Translations under genes and position numbers: made by a program
The notes under the pieces: generated by a model
What the model was told of the DNA's origin: nothing
The model's input: only the letters and a program-made list of their open reading frames with translations
Databases searched by the model: none
NCBI GenBank assembly: GCA_010279815.1
Contig: QEOQ01000180.1
Span: 233,770-297,769, forward strand
From: Brachionus plicatilis
Lineage: Eukaryota; Rotifera; Eurotatoria; Ploima; Brachionidae
DNA length: 64,000 nucleotides
Direction: 5' to 3'
Part shown: positions 45,521 through 55,511 of the stretch, one piece after another
How positions within the stretch are numbered: the first letter of the stretch is position 1
How the letters are laid out: each line of letters begins with the position of its first letter

Positions 45521-45686
45521 ATTTTAACGATCTAAATCGTACTTAAAATTAATCAGTCAAATTTTTTTTTCAAATAATTGAATTTGAAACCAATTTTTAT
45601 ACTTATTTTTAAGACAAATTGTAATAAAAATATTACTTATTCCTAATGAACTGAGCAAAAATACATAAAAAAAAAAAAATAAAAAT

Positions 45687-46182
45687 CATCATTGTATTCT
45701 AAAAAAAATTAATTCAAATTTATAATATACTCACTACACTAATATTCATTGAAACGCTTTCTATTAACTTAAGTCGAATTAGCTTTTTGAGCCAAGTGAG
45801 GATATTACCTAAATTGGGACTTCAATCATTCTGTCTCACTGGTTCTCATATTCCAGAGTTGTTTTTAAGTCACAAGTTTTAGGAAAAGACAAGTCATGAA
45901 TTAATCTTTTTAAATTAAAGTAAATTCTTTAGTTTATTTTGCTGCAATGAACGGTAAAATCTCAATTTCATGTTTTAAAGAAGAGATAGATTTGAAATAA
46001 TTTTTATTGAATTTTTAAAAGAATAATACTAAGGAAATTTAGTTTTTTAAATATTTTAATTGAATTTTAAGTAAAATTTACTACTATTTTCAGGATGTTG
46101 TAGTTCGATTATAGAATTTAACGAAATTTGATTATAATTTTTAAACAAAAAAAGTATTAAATTTCAGTTGATCAACATAAAT
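45687..46182. repeat. segmental duplication, copy 1 (pair with 51315-51846)
   Basis: About 500 bp of high similarity in direct orientation. Shared anchors include TTAACTTAAGTCGAATTAGC, CATTCTGTCTCACTGGTTCT, a truncated CAGAGTTGTTTTTAAGTCAC MITE end (from about 45855), and the terminal CAGTTGATCAACATAAAT. The last bases correspond to the final codons and stop of the EGF-ShK gene in copy 2, so this copy derives from that gene's 3' end. The pair brackets the AAA/nuclease gene. Confidence 0.9.
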
Positions 46183-47022
46183 GGTATAAAAAAAAAATTC
46201 ATAATAGTGAAAAAAATAATAGAGAATGAACAGATTACAGAACAAAAAATAGAAAAATCGATGCATTAAAATAGAGAATAGATTAGTGAAAAAAATTAAG
46301 TTAATTTGATTAGTTTATAACTAGCTAAATAATTAGATTTTCATACAATCAAAAATGTTTTTTCTTTATCTAACTGATATATCGATCAATAATGGTTTTT
46401 ATACATGATTTAGACCTATTAAGTTCATTTCCTATTTTGGAATAGAATTTTTCTTATTGATGGAGAAAGACAGCTTGGATTCTGTCCTCGTTACTAATGG
46501 GAAGGCGTTTAGGGATTTGAATAGCCATTTTAGCCTCAATTACTTTTTTTATTTTCTTAGATCATTTCAAAAAGTTTAATTATCTATCATTTTTATAGAT
46601 AGGTGTCAAATGAAAAATAAATTATGGTATTGTGATATTTTCCCAATAAAAAAAGATACATTTTTGACCGTTTCTTGACTTTTCACAATTTAAAAAAATT
46701 AAAAAATTTCGAGCGCTCTTTTTTAAATAAAATAACAAATGAATTGATTGTCATTTCAGTCCAATTTTTTCTTATTTTGATCTAATTGAAAAAAGAATTT
46801 AGCCGACAAAAAATGGCTTAAAAATATCAATTCTGTCCCATTTTATTACAATTCAAACCCAAATAAACAATAAAATTTTCACAATACTGTATATTTAATA
46901 TCTTGAAAACAAAGATACTTGATATTATTTGAAAGATGTTGTTTTTAATATAGAAATTTAATGGTGGAAATATTATTTATTAGTTTAATCTTTAATTATA
47001 AATAAATGAAAAAGCCATTTGG
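46183..47022. other. transposon-derived non-coding interval
   Basis: Contains the Tc1-like N-terminal relic described separately, and a GGTATTGTGATATTTTCC ... TTTTCACAATACT inverted pair at about 46625-46890 that looks like a degenerate relative of the 47023 element. Confidence 0.5.
46330..46560 (-). pseudogene. Tc1-like transposase N-terminal (HTH) relic
   Basis: The minus strand reads KVIEAKMAIQIPKRLPISNE, DRIQAVFLHQ, a stop, then EKFYSKIGNELNRSKSCIKT and IIDRYIS. The pattern S.EDR..I, then IA..L.RS.S.V...I.RY is that of the paired-type DNA-binding helices of Tc1 transposases. Only this end remains. Confidence 0.65.
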
Positions 47023-47441
47023 GGTATTGTGAAATTCAAATACAAATTGAACAAAAATTCTTCCTTTTTTGATGAATTAATATTAAAGCTAATAAAATAT
47101 AATTAATAAAAAATACTTAAAAAAATGCTGCGACAAAGTGCAACATACTTTGTTGCACCTTTTTCGCTAAAATTAATTTTAGTGAAAAATTAATTGCCTA
47201 AAATAAGATCATCTTTTTAATTTTTTTTAGAAAATTAAACCAAAAATCAATTTAAATCTTCTTAATATTTTATTTTTTGTCTAACTTAAAGATGAAAAAA
47301 ATTATTTTTAGCGAAAAAGGTGCAACAAAGTATGTTGCACTTTGTCGCAGCATTTTTTTAAGTATATTTTATTAACTTTAATATTAATTCATCAAAAAAG
47401 GAAGAATTTTTGTTCAATTTGTATTTGAATTTCACAATACC
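47023..47441. mobile_element. MULE-type foldback MITE with 9-bp target duplication
   Basis: GGTATTGTGAAATTCAAATA at the left and its inverse at the right; arms of about 155 bp are nearly perfect inverted copies. A perfect 9-bp duplication GCCATTTGG flanks it (47014-47022, 47442-47450). Near each arm's inner end is a self-complementary block (GTGCAACATACTTTGTTGCAC). Only about 110 bp separates the arms. A single half of the inner block also appears near 21228-21262. Confidence 0.92.
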
Positions 47442-47747
47442 GCCATTTGGAACATGAAGATTTATTTTGCTTTTTTTTTTAGATTATTTATCATCTTATT
47501 TTTTTTAAAGGTTTTTTTAAAAGATTTAAAAATTTTAATTTAAACTTTAAAATGTTAAATTTTTTTCAGCTAAACTTATTTTTATTTTTTATTCAAAATT
47601 AAACAAAATTTAAATTTTATTCTTTTTATTCAATTAACCCTAACCCATGACCATTTTTTCCAATACTTTTAAGCATTCAAAGTGTATTTTTATCACTGTC
47701 TTTTTCATTAATCAAAGCACCTAAATAAATTTATTTTTGATTTTAGC

Positions 47748-47928
47748 TACCATTTGAATAGAGAACCAGGGCACAAGAAGTGATGCCATGAAGAGCAGCT
47801 AAGTGCATTTTGAAGTTTTTTTTTCATGACAGTTCATATTTACATGGTAGTTAAAACCAATTAACAACTCGACACAAAAAGCATCTCGTCTGCAACTGGC
47901 AGCATAATGCAAAAGATGATTGACTTTA
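47748..47928 (-). pseudogene. ankyrin-repeat gene fragment (ANKRD28/52-like)
   Basis: The minus strand reads VNHLLHYAASCRRDAFCVEL, LIGFNYHVNMNCHEKKT, and after a frame change MHLAALHGITSCALVLYSNG followed by a stop. This is one full ankyrin repeat and the start of the next; the wording is close to the ANKRD28/44/52 repeats (PLHFAAAS...CLELL...ADVN...KTPLHM.ALHG). The frameshift and lack of flanking repeats mark a relic. The source gene is not in the window. Confidence 0.75.
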
Positions 47929-48753
47929 GAATTTTGAACTATGTTCAAATTGTTCAAAATTCTTGAAAAAAAATTTTTGAATTCTGAAGTGTTGTTGATC
48001 TTCTATTTGGTCTGAAATTTCCAGTTTGCCTCAGGTTGTCATAAGGGCTTTTGATAAAAAATGGATAAATAAAAAATAATAATTATCTTCATTACTTGAT
48101 GGTTGACTTCAATTTTTTTATTAAACAATGATTTGATTTCATAAATATTACCATAAATAAACCGCTTGGTTTATTGGAGACTAAACAATTAAATTCAATT
48201 TGAATTGAGGAATTTGAAAAGTAAGCACCTACTAAAAAATATTTTTTCAACTTAGGGAAAATATCATCAATTTAAAACTTTTTAAACGATTTTTAAAATA
48301 TTTTTCTTTAATTTTTTTTCCAAAATTCTTTTTTGATAAAAATGTTTTCAAGCCACATTTAAATCATGACAGAAGTTTAAAATTTTAAACTTTAGAATGT
48401 TTAAACAGTGCTATGTAAGATTGTTGAAAAGGATGAATCATGTGCTACAAATTAAAGAACATGTTTTGCTCCTCCAGAACCTGAGCTTTGACATTTTCAT
48501 ATTTTGTATTTACTTTTAGTACCAAAATTCATAATTCCCGTTTCTCGCAATTAATTCTTTATGTATGTTTAATTAAAATTTGCATATATATTTTGGCAAA
48601 TAAATAAAATAATTTTAAAGCAAAAATTGAGAGTCTGAATTTTAAATTCAAAAATTTTAATCATATTATTGGGTTGGCGATTTAAAAATAAAACCGTGAG
48701 TTTAGTTAAAATATTGAGAACACGTAAAAATATCTAAATTAAGTATCGAAAAA
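47929..48753. other. upstream region of the AAA/nuclease gene
   Basis: Mostly AT-rich. Around 48435-48500 the minus strand reads ENVKAQVLEEQNMFFNL, a coding-like scrap. At 48667-48700 lies TTATTGGGTTGGCGATTTAA followed by AAATAAAACCG, which resembles the terminal inverted repeat of mariner elements. Confidence 0.4.
48667..48700. mobile_element. possible mariner terminal repeat
   Basis: TTATTGGGTTGGCGATTTAA plus AAATAAAACCG follows the TA-TTGGGTTGGCA...AAGT...CGG pattern of mariner ends. It is 54 bp before the ATG of the AAA/nuclease gene. I saw no matching inverted end downstream, so it may be solo or chance. Confidence 0.35.
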
Positions 48754-50757
48754 ATGTTCAGTCCGCCAACCACATCAAAAAGACCCCATACAAAAAGCCC
48801 TGACAGCGGTTCCACTTTGTCTTCTCCTGGCAGAAAGAAGGTTTTTACAGAACCTAAGACTGCAATAGGGGTAAATACATTCAAGAAACTAGTAGAAGAA
48901 AGTACCATATTTATTGATAAAAGTCTATTTATCAGAGAGTTTATAGAAAATCCAGCTGAAGTATTATTAATAACGTGTCCAAGAAGGTGGGGTAAATCTA
49001 TTAACATGGATATGATTGAGACTTTTTTAGAAATCGAAGTTGATCAAGAAGGAAAAAAATATTCAGATAAAACCAAAACTAGAAATTACAAACTGTTCCA
49101 AGGTACGTCAACCATCGAGAATTTAGAGGCGCCCTTGAATATAGCACAAGATAAAGATTTCAAAAACAAGTACGATCAGTATCAAGGCGAGTATCCAGTT
49201 ATATCTATTGATTTTAAAAATGCTAAGGGTACTTCTTGTCAAGAAGTAATAAATAAAGTAAAGCTTGCAATAAATAAAACTTTTAAACAGCATGAATACA
49301 TGATTGATATACTTGATAATATTTCTATGAATAACAAACTAACTCGCTCACAAAAGAAAAAAGCTGCTGAATCTTTAACCAAATTTGAAAGGCTTTATGA
49401 AAACGATGGACAAGAAGCGACAGATATTGACGTTCAGAATAGTTTATATTTTTTATCAGAACTACTGCATACTCATTTTTGCAAGAAGGCATATATATTA
49501 ATCGATGAATATGATACTCCGATAAATAATATCCTACAAAGTGATCAGTTCACTGGTAAAGATTTAGACAGTATTTTAATGCTTTTGAGAACAATGATGG
49601 GTACAACATTTAAAGGAAATGAGCATTTGGCAAAAGGACTAATTACAGGAGTATTTAGATTAGCTAAATCAAGTCTATTTTCTGATCTAAATAATATAGT
49701 AGAATATAATTTTTTAAATAACCATTTTGCAAGATATTATGGTTTTACTGAAGATGATATAAAATATCTTTTTAATGAGTATAAAATAGCGGAAGAAGAT
49801 CAACAGAAAGCTCAAAGTTGGTATGACGGCTATAGATTTAATATAGACAAAACTTTAAAAATATTTAATCCTTGGGCAATAGTGAATTTTTTATCAACTA
49901 GAGTAATAAGAAATTACTGGGAAGAAAGTGGCAATATTGATTTTATTAAAAAACTTTTCAAAATTGATGCAATTAAAGCAAAAGTTCAATCATTACTTGG
50001 TCAGGAAGACACAGAAGTACAATTAGAAGATTTGAAATTTAGCAAAGATAATTTTATGACTTTAAAAGAATTATTAAATGCTGGTGATAATTATAAAATA
50101 GAAGAACCTACAGTAGATTTATTTTTTTCCTACATTTTTGCTGCCGGATATTTAACAATATCAGAGAAACAAAAGTATGAATCAACAGTATCTATAAAAT
50201 TATCTAATCAAGAAGTAAAATCTGAATTAGAAAAGAAATTAGTATCTTTCTATAAACATATTTTTAATATTGACCCTCAATTGTTTAAAGATGCAACAGA
50301 TGTATTATCGGTTCTACTAAATGATTTTGATCAAGACACAAATACATTAAAAAATACATTAGAAAAATTGTTTTCAGCATTTCCTAAATTTATCAATATA
50401 AAACAAGATATAGAGGCTGCAGGTGTACATGGAAATGAAGATATAGTTCATTCAGCAATTAATTATGTAGCGTTACAGATAAAATGCTTATCCAAATTTG
50501 GTACTGAAGTATGGTATAAAAAACAGACAAGGGCCGATATTATGATGATTAATAATAAAGCCAAGTTAGGCATGATAATTGAGCTAAAGTATGATGGTTC
50601 AGCAGATGAAGCTCTAAGTCAAGCAAAAAAATATCTTCATCTTTTTAAAGAATACCATGATATCAAAAGAACTCAAACTCTTCGAATTAATGTGTCAAAA
50701 GATAAAAAAGTAGAGATTAAGTCTAGTGTTGAAAATCTATTTTCAATTACAGTCTAA
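48754..50757 (+). CDS. bacterial-type AAA-ATPase-like / PD-(D/E)XK nuclease-like protein
   Basis: A 667-residue intronless ORF. After a Ser/Pro/Lys-rich leader (1-36, KRPHTKSP and GRKK) comes an AAA-ATPase-like domain: FIDKSLFIREFI, ITCPRRWGKSINMDM with P-loop lysine K81, Walker B-like YILIDEYDTPINN (D251-E252), then ITGVFRLAKSSLFSDLNNIV. From about 560 the C-terminal part looks like a PD-(D/E)XK nuclease fold: RADIMM (D595) and MIIELKYDG (E610, K612), then EALSQAKKYL. This architecture (AAA_ATPase-like plus DUF1703) is common in host-associated and anaerobic bacteria and is also seen, patchily, in some eukaryotes. No introns, and only non-coding DNA close by. A pogo-type transposon starts at 50750, so the last two codons and the stop are transposon sequence. 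Biochemical role unknown; predicted nucleotide-binding and possibly DNA-cutting. A horizontally gained gene is likely. Confidence 0.88.
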   Translation: MFSPPTTSKRPHTKSPDSGSTLSSPGRKKVFTEPKTAIGVNTFKKLVEESTIFIDKSLFIREFIENPAEVLLITCPRRWGKSINMDMIETFLEIEVDQEGKKYSDKTKTRNYKLFQGTSTIENLEAPLNIAQDKDFKNKYDQYQGEYPVISIDFKNAKGTSCQEVINKVKLAINKTFKQHEYMIDILDNISMNNKLTRSQKKKAAESLTKFERLYENDGQEATDIDVQNSLYFLSELLHTHFCKKAYILIDEYDTPINNILQSDQFTGKDLDSILMLLRTMMGTTFKGNEHLAKGLITGVFRLAKSSLFSDLNNIVEYNFLNNHFARYYGFTEDDIKYLFNEYKIAEEDQQKAQSWYDGYRFNIDKTLKIFNPWAIVNFLSTRVIRNYWEESGNIDFIKKLFKIDAIKAKVQSLLGQEDTEVQLEDLKFSKDNFMTLKELLNAGDNYKIEEPTVDLFFSYIFAAGYLTISEKQKYESTVSIKLSNQEVKSELEKKLVSFYKHIFNIDPQLFKDATDVLSVLLNDFDQDTNTLKNTLEKLFSAFPKFINIKQDIEAAGVHGNEDIVHSAINYVALQIKCLSKFGTEVWYKKQTRADIMMINNKAKLGMIIELKYDGSADEALSQAKKYLHLFKEYHDIKRTQTLRINVSKDKKVEIKSSVENLFSITV

Positions 50758-51105
50758 CCTCAATATAACGAGCGCCTCTTTATAACGAGCTGTATTACCG
50801 GAACCTATTACGAGCAATAGAAAAATATATAAAAATTGTTTCGATATAACGAAAACTGAAAAAAATACGTAATTTTTATTTATATTTAAATAAACAAAAA
50901 ATAAAAAAAAGATAGTTCTTTTATTCAAAAATGTCAAAAAATATCGCTGAAAAAAATAGAAAGTGTATCTCGCTTAAGACTAATCTCGAAATAATAAATA
51001 AACATAGAAATAGATTCAGATATCGAAGAAATTCCCAAAGCAGAAAAAACAGCCATTAGTTCGAAAGATGCAATTGATCGAATTAATGATCTAAAATATT
51101 TTTTA
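50750..51105 (+). mobile_element. pogo/Tigger-type transposon, internally deleted
   Basis: Starts TA-CAGTCTAACCTCAATATA then ACGAGCG, the CAGTCAAACCTCGATATAACG-type end of many pogo elements, with TTTATAACGAG and CGATATAACGA repeats inside. Then ATG 50931 opens MSKNIAEKNRKCISLKTNLE followed by IINKHRNR, like the CENP-B-type N-terminal helix of pogo transposases, and soon after ISSKDAIDRINDLKYFL, like their C-terminal end. The catalytic centre is deleted. The right inverted end is not found; a hAT-like hairpin (51109-51131) replaces it. Confidence 0.78.
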
Positions 51106-51108
51106 AGT

Positions 51109-51131
51109 AGTGTTGGCCGCCGCCCAACACT
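51109..51131. repeat. AGTGTTGG/CCAACACT hairpin
   Basis: AGTGTTGG and CCAACACT are separated by CCGCCGC. The arms equal the terminal bases of the 20317 hAT-like element (its inner ends also carry CCGCC blocks), so this may be what is left after deletion of the interior of such an element. Confidence 0.6.
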
Positions 51132-51314
51132 CCTAAAAAAATATTTTATAATGATTAAAATTTTATAACTAAAAAAATTCGGAATAGCTATTCATTTGGT
51201 TCGTATTAAAAGATCAAACACTGTAGCCGATTTATTTACATTATGGCACTTAGAAGGAGCAACATCACCAAATATTTTAATTTTCAAAATAATTAAAATA
51301 AAAAAATTAAAATC

Positions 51315-51846
51315 AGCAGTGTATTCTAAAAAAAAATAATTAAAATATATGATATATTCACTCCACTAATATTTATTGAAATGCTTTCTTTTAACTTAAG
51401 TCGAATTAGCTTTTTGAGCCTAGTGAGGATATTACATAAATTGGGACTAAATCATTCTGTCTCACTGGTTCTCATATTCCAGAGTTGTTTTTAAGTCACA
51501 AGTTTTAGGAAAAGACAAGTCATGAATTAATTTTTTTAAATTAAAGTAAATTCTCAATTTTTATTTACCGCAAGTAACGGTAAAATTTTAATTTCAAGGT
51601 TTAAAAAAGAGATAAAGTTAAATAATTTTTATTGAATTTTTAAAAGAATAATTGAATGAAATTTAGTTTTTTGAATTTTAATTGAATTTTAAGTAAAATT
51701 TACTACTATTTTCAGGATTTTGTAGTTCGATTTTAATAATTTACTAATTTGGTGATTGAAAATCGGCATCAGCACTAGAATTTAAAAAAATTGATTAAAA
51801 TTTTTAAACAAACGAAAAGTAATAAATTTCAGTTGATCAACATAAA
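51315..51846. repeat. segmental duplication, copy 2 (pair with 45687-46182)
   Basis: Direct repeat of the segment at 45687. It runs into the last codons of the EGF-ShK gene (stop 51837-51839). It has about 40 bp more than copy 1 near its 3' end (AATTTGGTGATTGAAAATCG and nearby). Because it is contiguous with the gene, this copy is the likely source. Confidence 0.9.
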
Positions 51847-53174
51847 TTGCAGCTTTTACGGCAAGAGTTTGGATCTGAAGACTTGATTAGTCCACAAAAC
51901 GGTGTCAAATACTTGCACAATGCTGATTCATCTGTACAATCTGGATTTAATGTCTTGCAGATGCCACATGTCAAAGGACAAATTTCTTTAGTCAGAGAAC
52001 CCATCACGATTGTATCACAGCCAGATGGACCCAAAAGTTGGCCAATGTATAAGTCACAGAAACTCGTTGAGACATCTTCGCATGCTTTTTCGCATCTAAT
52101 TCCACTAAAGCCATTGTTACAGCTACAAACATAGCCTGAGCCTGAAATAGAACATATTCCATTTACGCATGGGTTCGAGCTACATGGATTACTAGATGAA
52201 GAAAATTCACAATTGATTCCTGAAAATCCAGATGGACAAGTACATGAGTATCCATTTCCCGAACTGGTACAGGTAGCTCCATTCATGCATGGCATTGACC
52301 TACAGGGATTTGATAAAGAAAATTCACAATTGATTCCTGAAAATCCAGATGGACAAGTACATGAGTATCCATTTACCCTACTGACACAGATACCTCTTAG
52401 ACAGGGACTACTTGCACATGTATCAATTCTTGTTTGACAATTGGTTCCAGCAAATCCAGATGGACAAGTACATGAGTATCCATTTACCCTACTGACACAG
52501 ATACCTCCGTTTAGACAGGGACTACTTGCACATGTATCAATTCTTGTTTGACAATTGGTTCCAGCAAATCCAGATGGACAAGTACATGAGTATCCATTTC
52601 CCGAACTGGTACAGGTAGCTCCATTCATGCATGGCATTGAGCTACAGGGATTTGATAAAGAAATTTCACAATTACTTCCTGAAAATCCAGATGGACAAGT
52701 ACATTGGTATCCATTTCCGGTAACGAGACAGGTAGCTCCATTTTGACAAGGGTTGCTCAAACATGAATTAACTAAATTCTCACATCGAGCTCCAGAAAAA
52801 TTAGGAAGACATAAGCAACTGTATCCATTATTTGTTGAACTGCATAAACCATTATTTAAGCAAGGACTGCTGGCACAAGTGTCCACTCTAATTTGGCAAT
52901 TAGTTCCTGTAAATGATGAAGGGCATGAACATTCGTATCCATTTGTTAGAGAGGTGCATATTCCACCATTTTGACATGGGCTGCTTGCACAATTTTCCAG
53001 CGGTGTTTCACAATTTTGACCAGTAAATCCGAGTCTGCATAAGCAAACGTATGAGCTGCTAGATAGCGTCAGACAAACTGCACCATTTTTACAAGGAAAC
53101 GAGGCACATAAATTTTGGGTCCAACTTTTCCCAAAACTTAAAAAAAATACAAAAACCAGTGTAGTTGATTTCAT
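51837..53174 (-). CDS. secreted protein with nine EGF-like and two ShK-like domains
   Basis: A 445-residue single-exon ORF, ATG at 53174, with signal peptide MKSTTLVFVFFLSFGKSWTQ. Nine EGF-like modules follow (about residues 22-360) of the CASSPCxNGGxCxxxxNGYxC.CPSGFxGxNC type; they lack an obvious calcium-binding DxxE pattern. The C terminus holds two six-cysteine ShK-type modules (CEDVSTSFCDLYIG...CPLTCGIC and CTDESALCKYLTPFC...SCRKSCNLC). ShK modules occur in many extracellular proteins and do not by themselves mean venom. EGF modules 5-8 are almost identical in DNA as well as protein, which shows recent internal duplication; module 7 has lost residues (CLRGIC for CLNGGIC). No membrane anchor. 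An extracellular matrix or secreted adhesive role is inference. Confidence 0.9.
   Translation of the reverse strand: MKSTTLVFVFFLSFGKSWTQNLCASFPCKNGAVCLTLSSSSYVCLCRLGFTGQNCETPLENCASSPCQNGGICTSLTNGYECSCPSSFTGTNCQIRVDTCASSPCLNNGLCSSTNNGYSCLCLPNFSGARCENLVNSCLSNPCQNGATCLVTGNGYQCTCPSGFSGSNCEISLSNPCSSMPCMNGATCTSSGNGYSCTCPSGFAGTNCQTRIDTCASSPCLNGGICVSRVNGYSCTCPSGFAGTNCQTRIDTCASSPCLRGICVSRVNGYSCTCPSGFSGINCEFSLSNPCRSMPCMNGATCTSSGNGYSCTCPSGFSGINCEFSSSSNPCSSNPCVNGICSISGSGYVCSCNNGFSGIRCEKACEDVSTSFCDLYIGQLLGPSGCDTIVMGSLTKEICPLTCGICKTLNPDCTDESALCKYLTPFCGLIKSSDPNSCRKSCNLC
52318..52640. repeat. recent tandem duplication inside EGF modules
   Basis: Blocks such as GGACAAGTACATGAGTATCC, CAGGGACTACTTGCACATGT and ATCAATTCTTGTTTGACAAT recur at 114-120 bp spacing with few differences. 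The period matches one EGF module (38-40 codons), so units were duplicated by unequal exchange. Confidence 0.85.
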
Positions 53175-55511
53175 TTTTTGTTTGAATGTTTATATTATAG
53201 AAATATTTTGTTTCAGATGTATTTAAACACCTTTGATTTTTTGGTAATTTCATATAATCAAAACAATTTTAATTTTTAAAATTTCTTTTAAATAAAGGTA
53301 ACCTTGGTGTCGAATAATGAATATGGCTTTTTAATTCCTTTTTTGAATAAACAATTTTTTTATTGGAAGCTTTGATTTAAAGAAATGATCACTTTAAAAA
53401 AACATTTTAATTTTTCAGGTGCTTCAAAATGAAATTTGACTTGACTCAAAACAAGATTTTAAATATTTTTAAGCGTAATTATATTCATTTCGAAAAATAG
53501 AAACTCTTTTTACTTTACTAATTTCATCAGATTCTAATTTTTGAGATTATTTTCATTTTAAAGAATAAAAGTTTGGTTGAAAATTATAGAAACTGTTATT
53601 TGATTTTAAATTATCACCCCTTGGTCCTGGTATAAAACCTGAAACTAGATTTTAAATAAATAAATTATCATTAATAAAAAACGTTATTCTCAAGAAATGA
53701 TACTCATTTAAAATGAACATGTCTAAACTAAACTCTAAAAAATCATTATATTTCGAATAAAATTTAGTCGGAATTAAGAAAAAGACTGATTTTAGTTTAT
53801 TACAGCGCAGAGAACCGAAATTATTATTGTTCCGCTAATTTGTTATATTTGGCGTTGAGATAATTAGCCCTACAAGCACCATACAAGATATTTTGACTTA
53901 TTTTAAAAATATTTTAAGTACTTAAATCTTGACTTATAATATTTACGCTAGCTAACGAATTCAAAATGCTAGGTGAATAAAAAAATGCGCTAAGTATCAA
54001 GTTTAATTTGTGAGTAAAAAGTTTAGATAAAAATTATTTTTTGCTATGTATTATTTATTGGTATTTCTAGATAAATTTTAAAAAAATATAATGCTTAAAT
54101 AAAAATTAGTTAGGTAAAATAAAACAATTGCTCTTATTTAATTAATTGATGACTTAATGGACTTTTACCCAAAAGAGATCCTATATTACTTTCTTCCTGC
54201 TTAAAAAAAGCATTATTATCATACAGCCTAGTAATTTAATTTTTTAATTTTAGCACTTTGATTTTTTTACATAGCATTATTAAATTTTTACCTAGTATTT
54301 TTTTAAAATATTTACATAGCATTTTGAATTTTTTAACTTGCATTTAAATGTGTGCCTTAAATCTTTGATTTTTAAATAAAAAAATTTTCAATATGTGGAT
54401 AATAAAGATTTAATACTTTTGTTTTAATATTTTGAATTAAAAAAGCAGTAAAAAATGTTTGATAATTCTGATGTTCACTTCTCTTAAATTGATTTTTTTG
54501 ATTTGGGTACATTGTTAAGAATATTTGGGAAATTTTTCTTCATCTCACCCAATTTCTGTTAAATTTAGATCTCAACTGTTAGCAAGATATCACTTAGAAA
54601 TATCAAAAAATGCTTTTGAAATGCTACTTTAAACTAGTCTAGTCAGTCAAGTTTAAAAGAGTCTAAATTTTGATGCTAATTATTCAAAATTAAATTAAAA
54701 ATTCCATTTACTTTATTATAATTATAATTTGATATTGAAATATTATTTTTATTTTTAAAATTACAAAAAAAATTTAAAAAAAAAATTCCTAAAATCCTCC
54801 TGATAAAAAATTGTCGATGTGCACAAATTTATTTCAATTGAAATGATTATGTTGTTAAGAAAAAAAATTAAAATACACATTTGAATTATTAAAATAATAA
54901 AATTAATATTAGTAAATCATTTTTATTATTGCATGCCGCCACTAAAGTATAAATGTATTTATTTGTTTTTATTATTATCATCATCAAGGTAATTTGACAA
55001 TTCGAAAAAAAATAAATTTATCTTTCAATAAATGAATGTTTTGTTCCTTTAATCAAAGAATAGTTATAATAACTTATTGATGAGAAAAAAATTATTAGAT
55101 TAAATTTTTGAACAATTTCTTAATTTTCCATTAAAATAGAATTAGTGATCATTGATAAATTTTGAATTTTAGAGTTGCATTAAAAATGAGGATATTTATT
55201 AAATTAATTTTTTATTTTTAATTTTATAGCTGCTAAATTAAAATTAAAATTTTTCTTTTGTTTTTAGTGAAAAACTGCATCTAATGCTAGTTTTTTTGAT
55301 TTTAAATAAAAAATTCAAATTTTAATGTTTTGTAGCACGGGCTTCGTTTTTAGGGAATACAGTAATTAGGAGAAAAATTAACACTTGAAAATAATTCAAA
55401 ACTTTAATAAACCCTTGATAATTTTTTTTTTAAAAATTGAATTTTACTAAAGTCAATCAAAATTCATTTAAATACAACTGAAATAAAGTTTCCAAAATTT
55501 CATTGATTATT
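53175..55511. other. long intergenic interval
   Basis: AT-rich, no frame with protein-like composition on either strand and no clear transposon ends. The first 60 bp contain TTTAAATA (about 53220), a possible TATA-like element for the EGF-ShK gene on the minus strand. Confidence 0.5.

Noticed and set aside
48754..50757. Bacterial contamination as the explanation for the AAA/nuclease gene
   Set aside because: It sits in one contiguous sequence between animal-type repeats, including a pogo end fused to its last codons; assembly chimerism still needs a read check.
52318..52640. Regular short repeats resembling a CRISPR array
   Set aside because: The period equals an EGF module, the units are coding, and there are no unique spacers; this is a eukaryotic locus.
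51847..52974. Plus-strand frames across the EGF-ShK gene
   Set aside because: They are antisense images of the EGF repeats, with repeated DGQVHEYPF strings from the repeat period.
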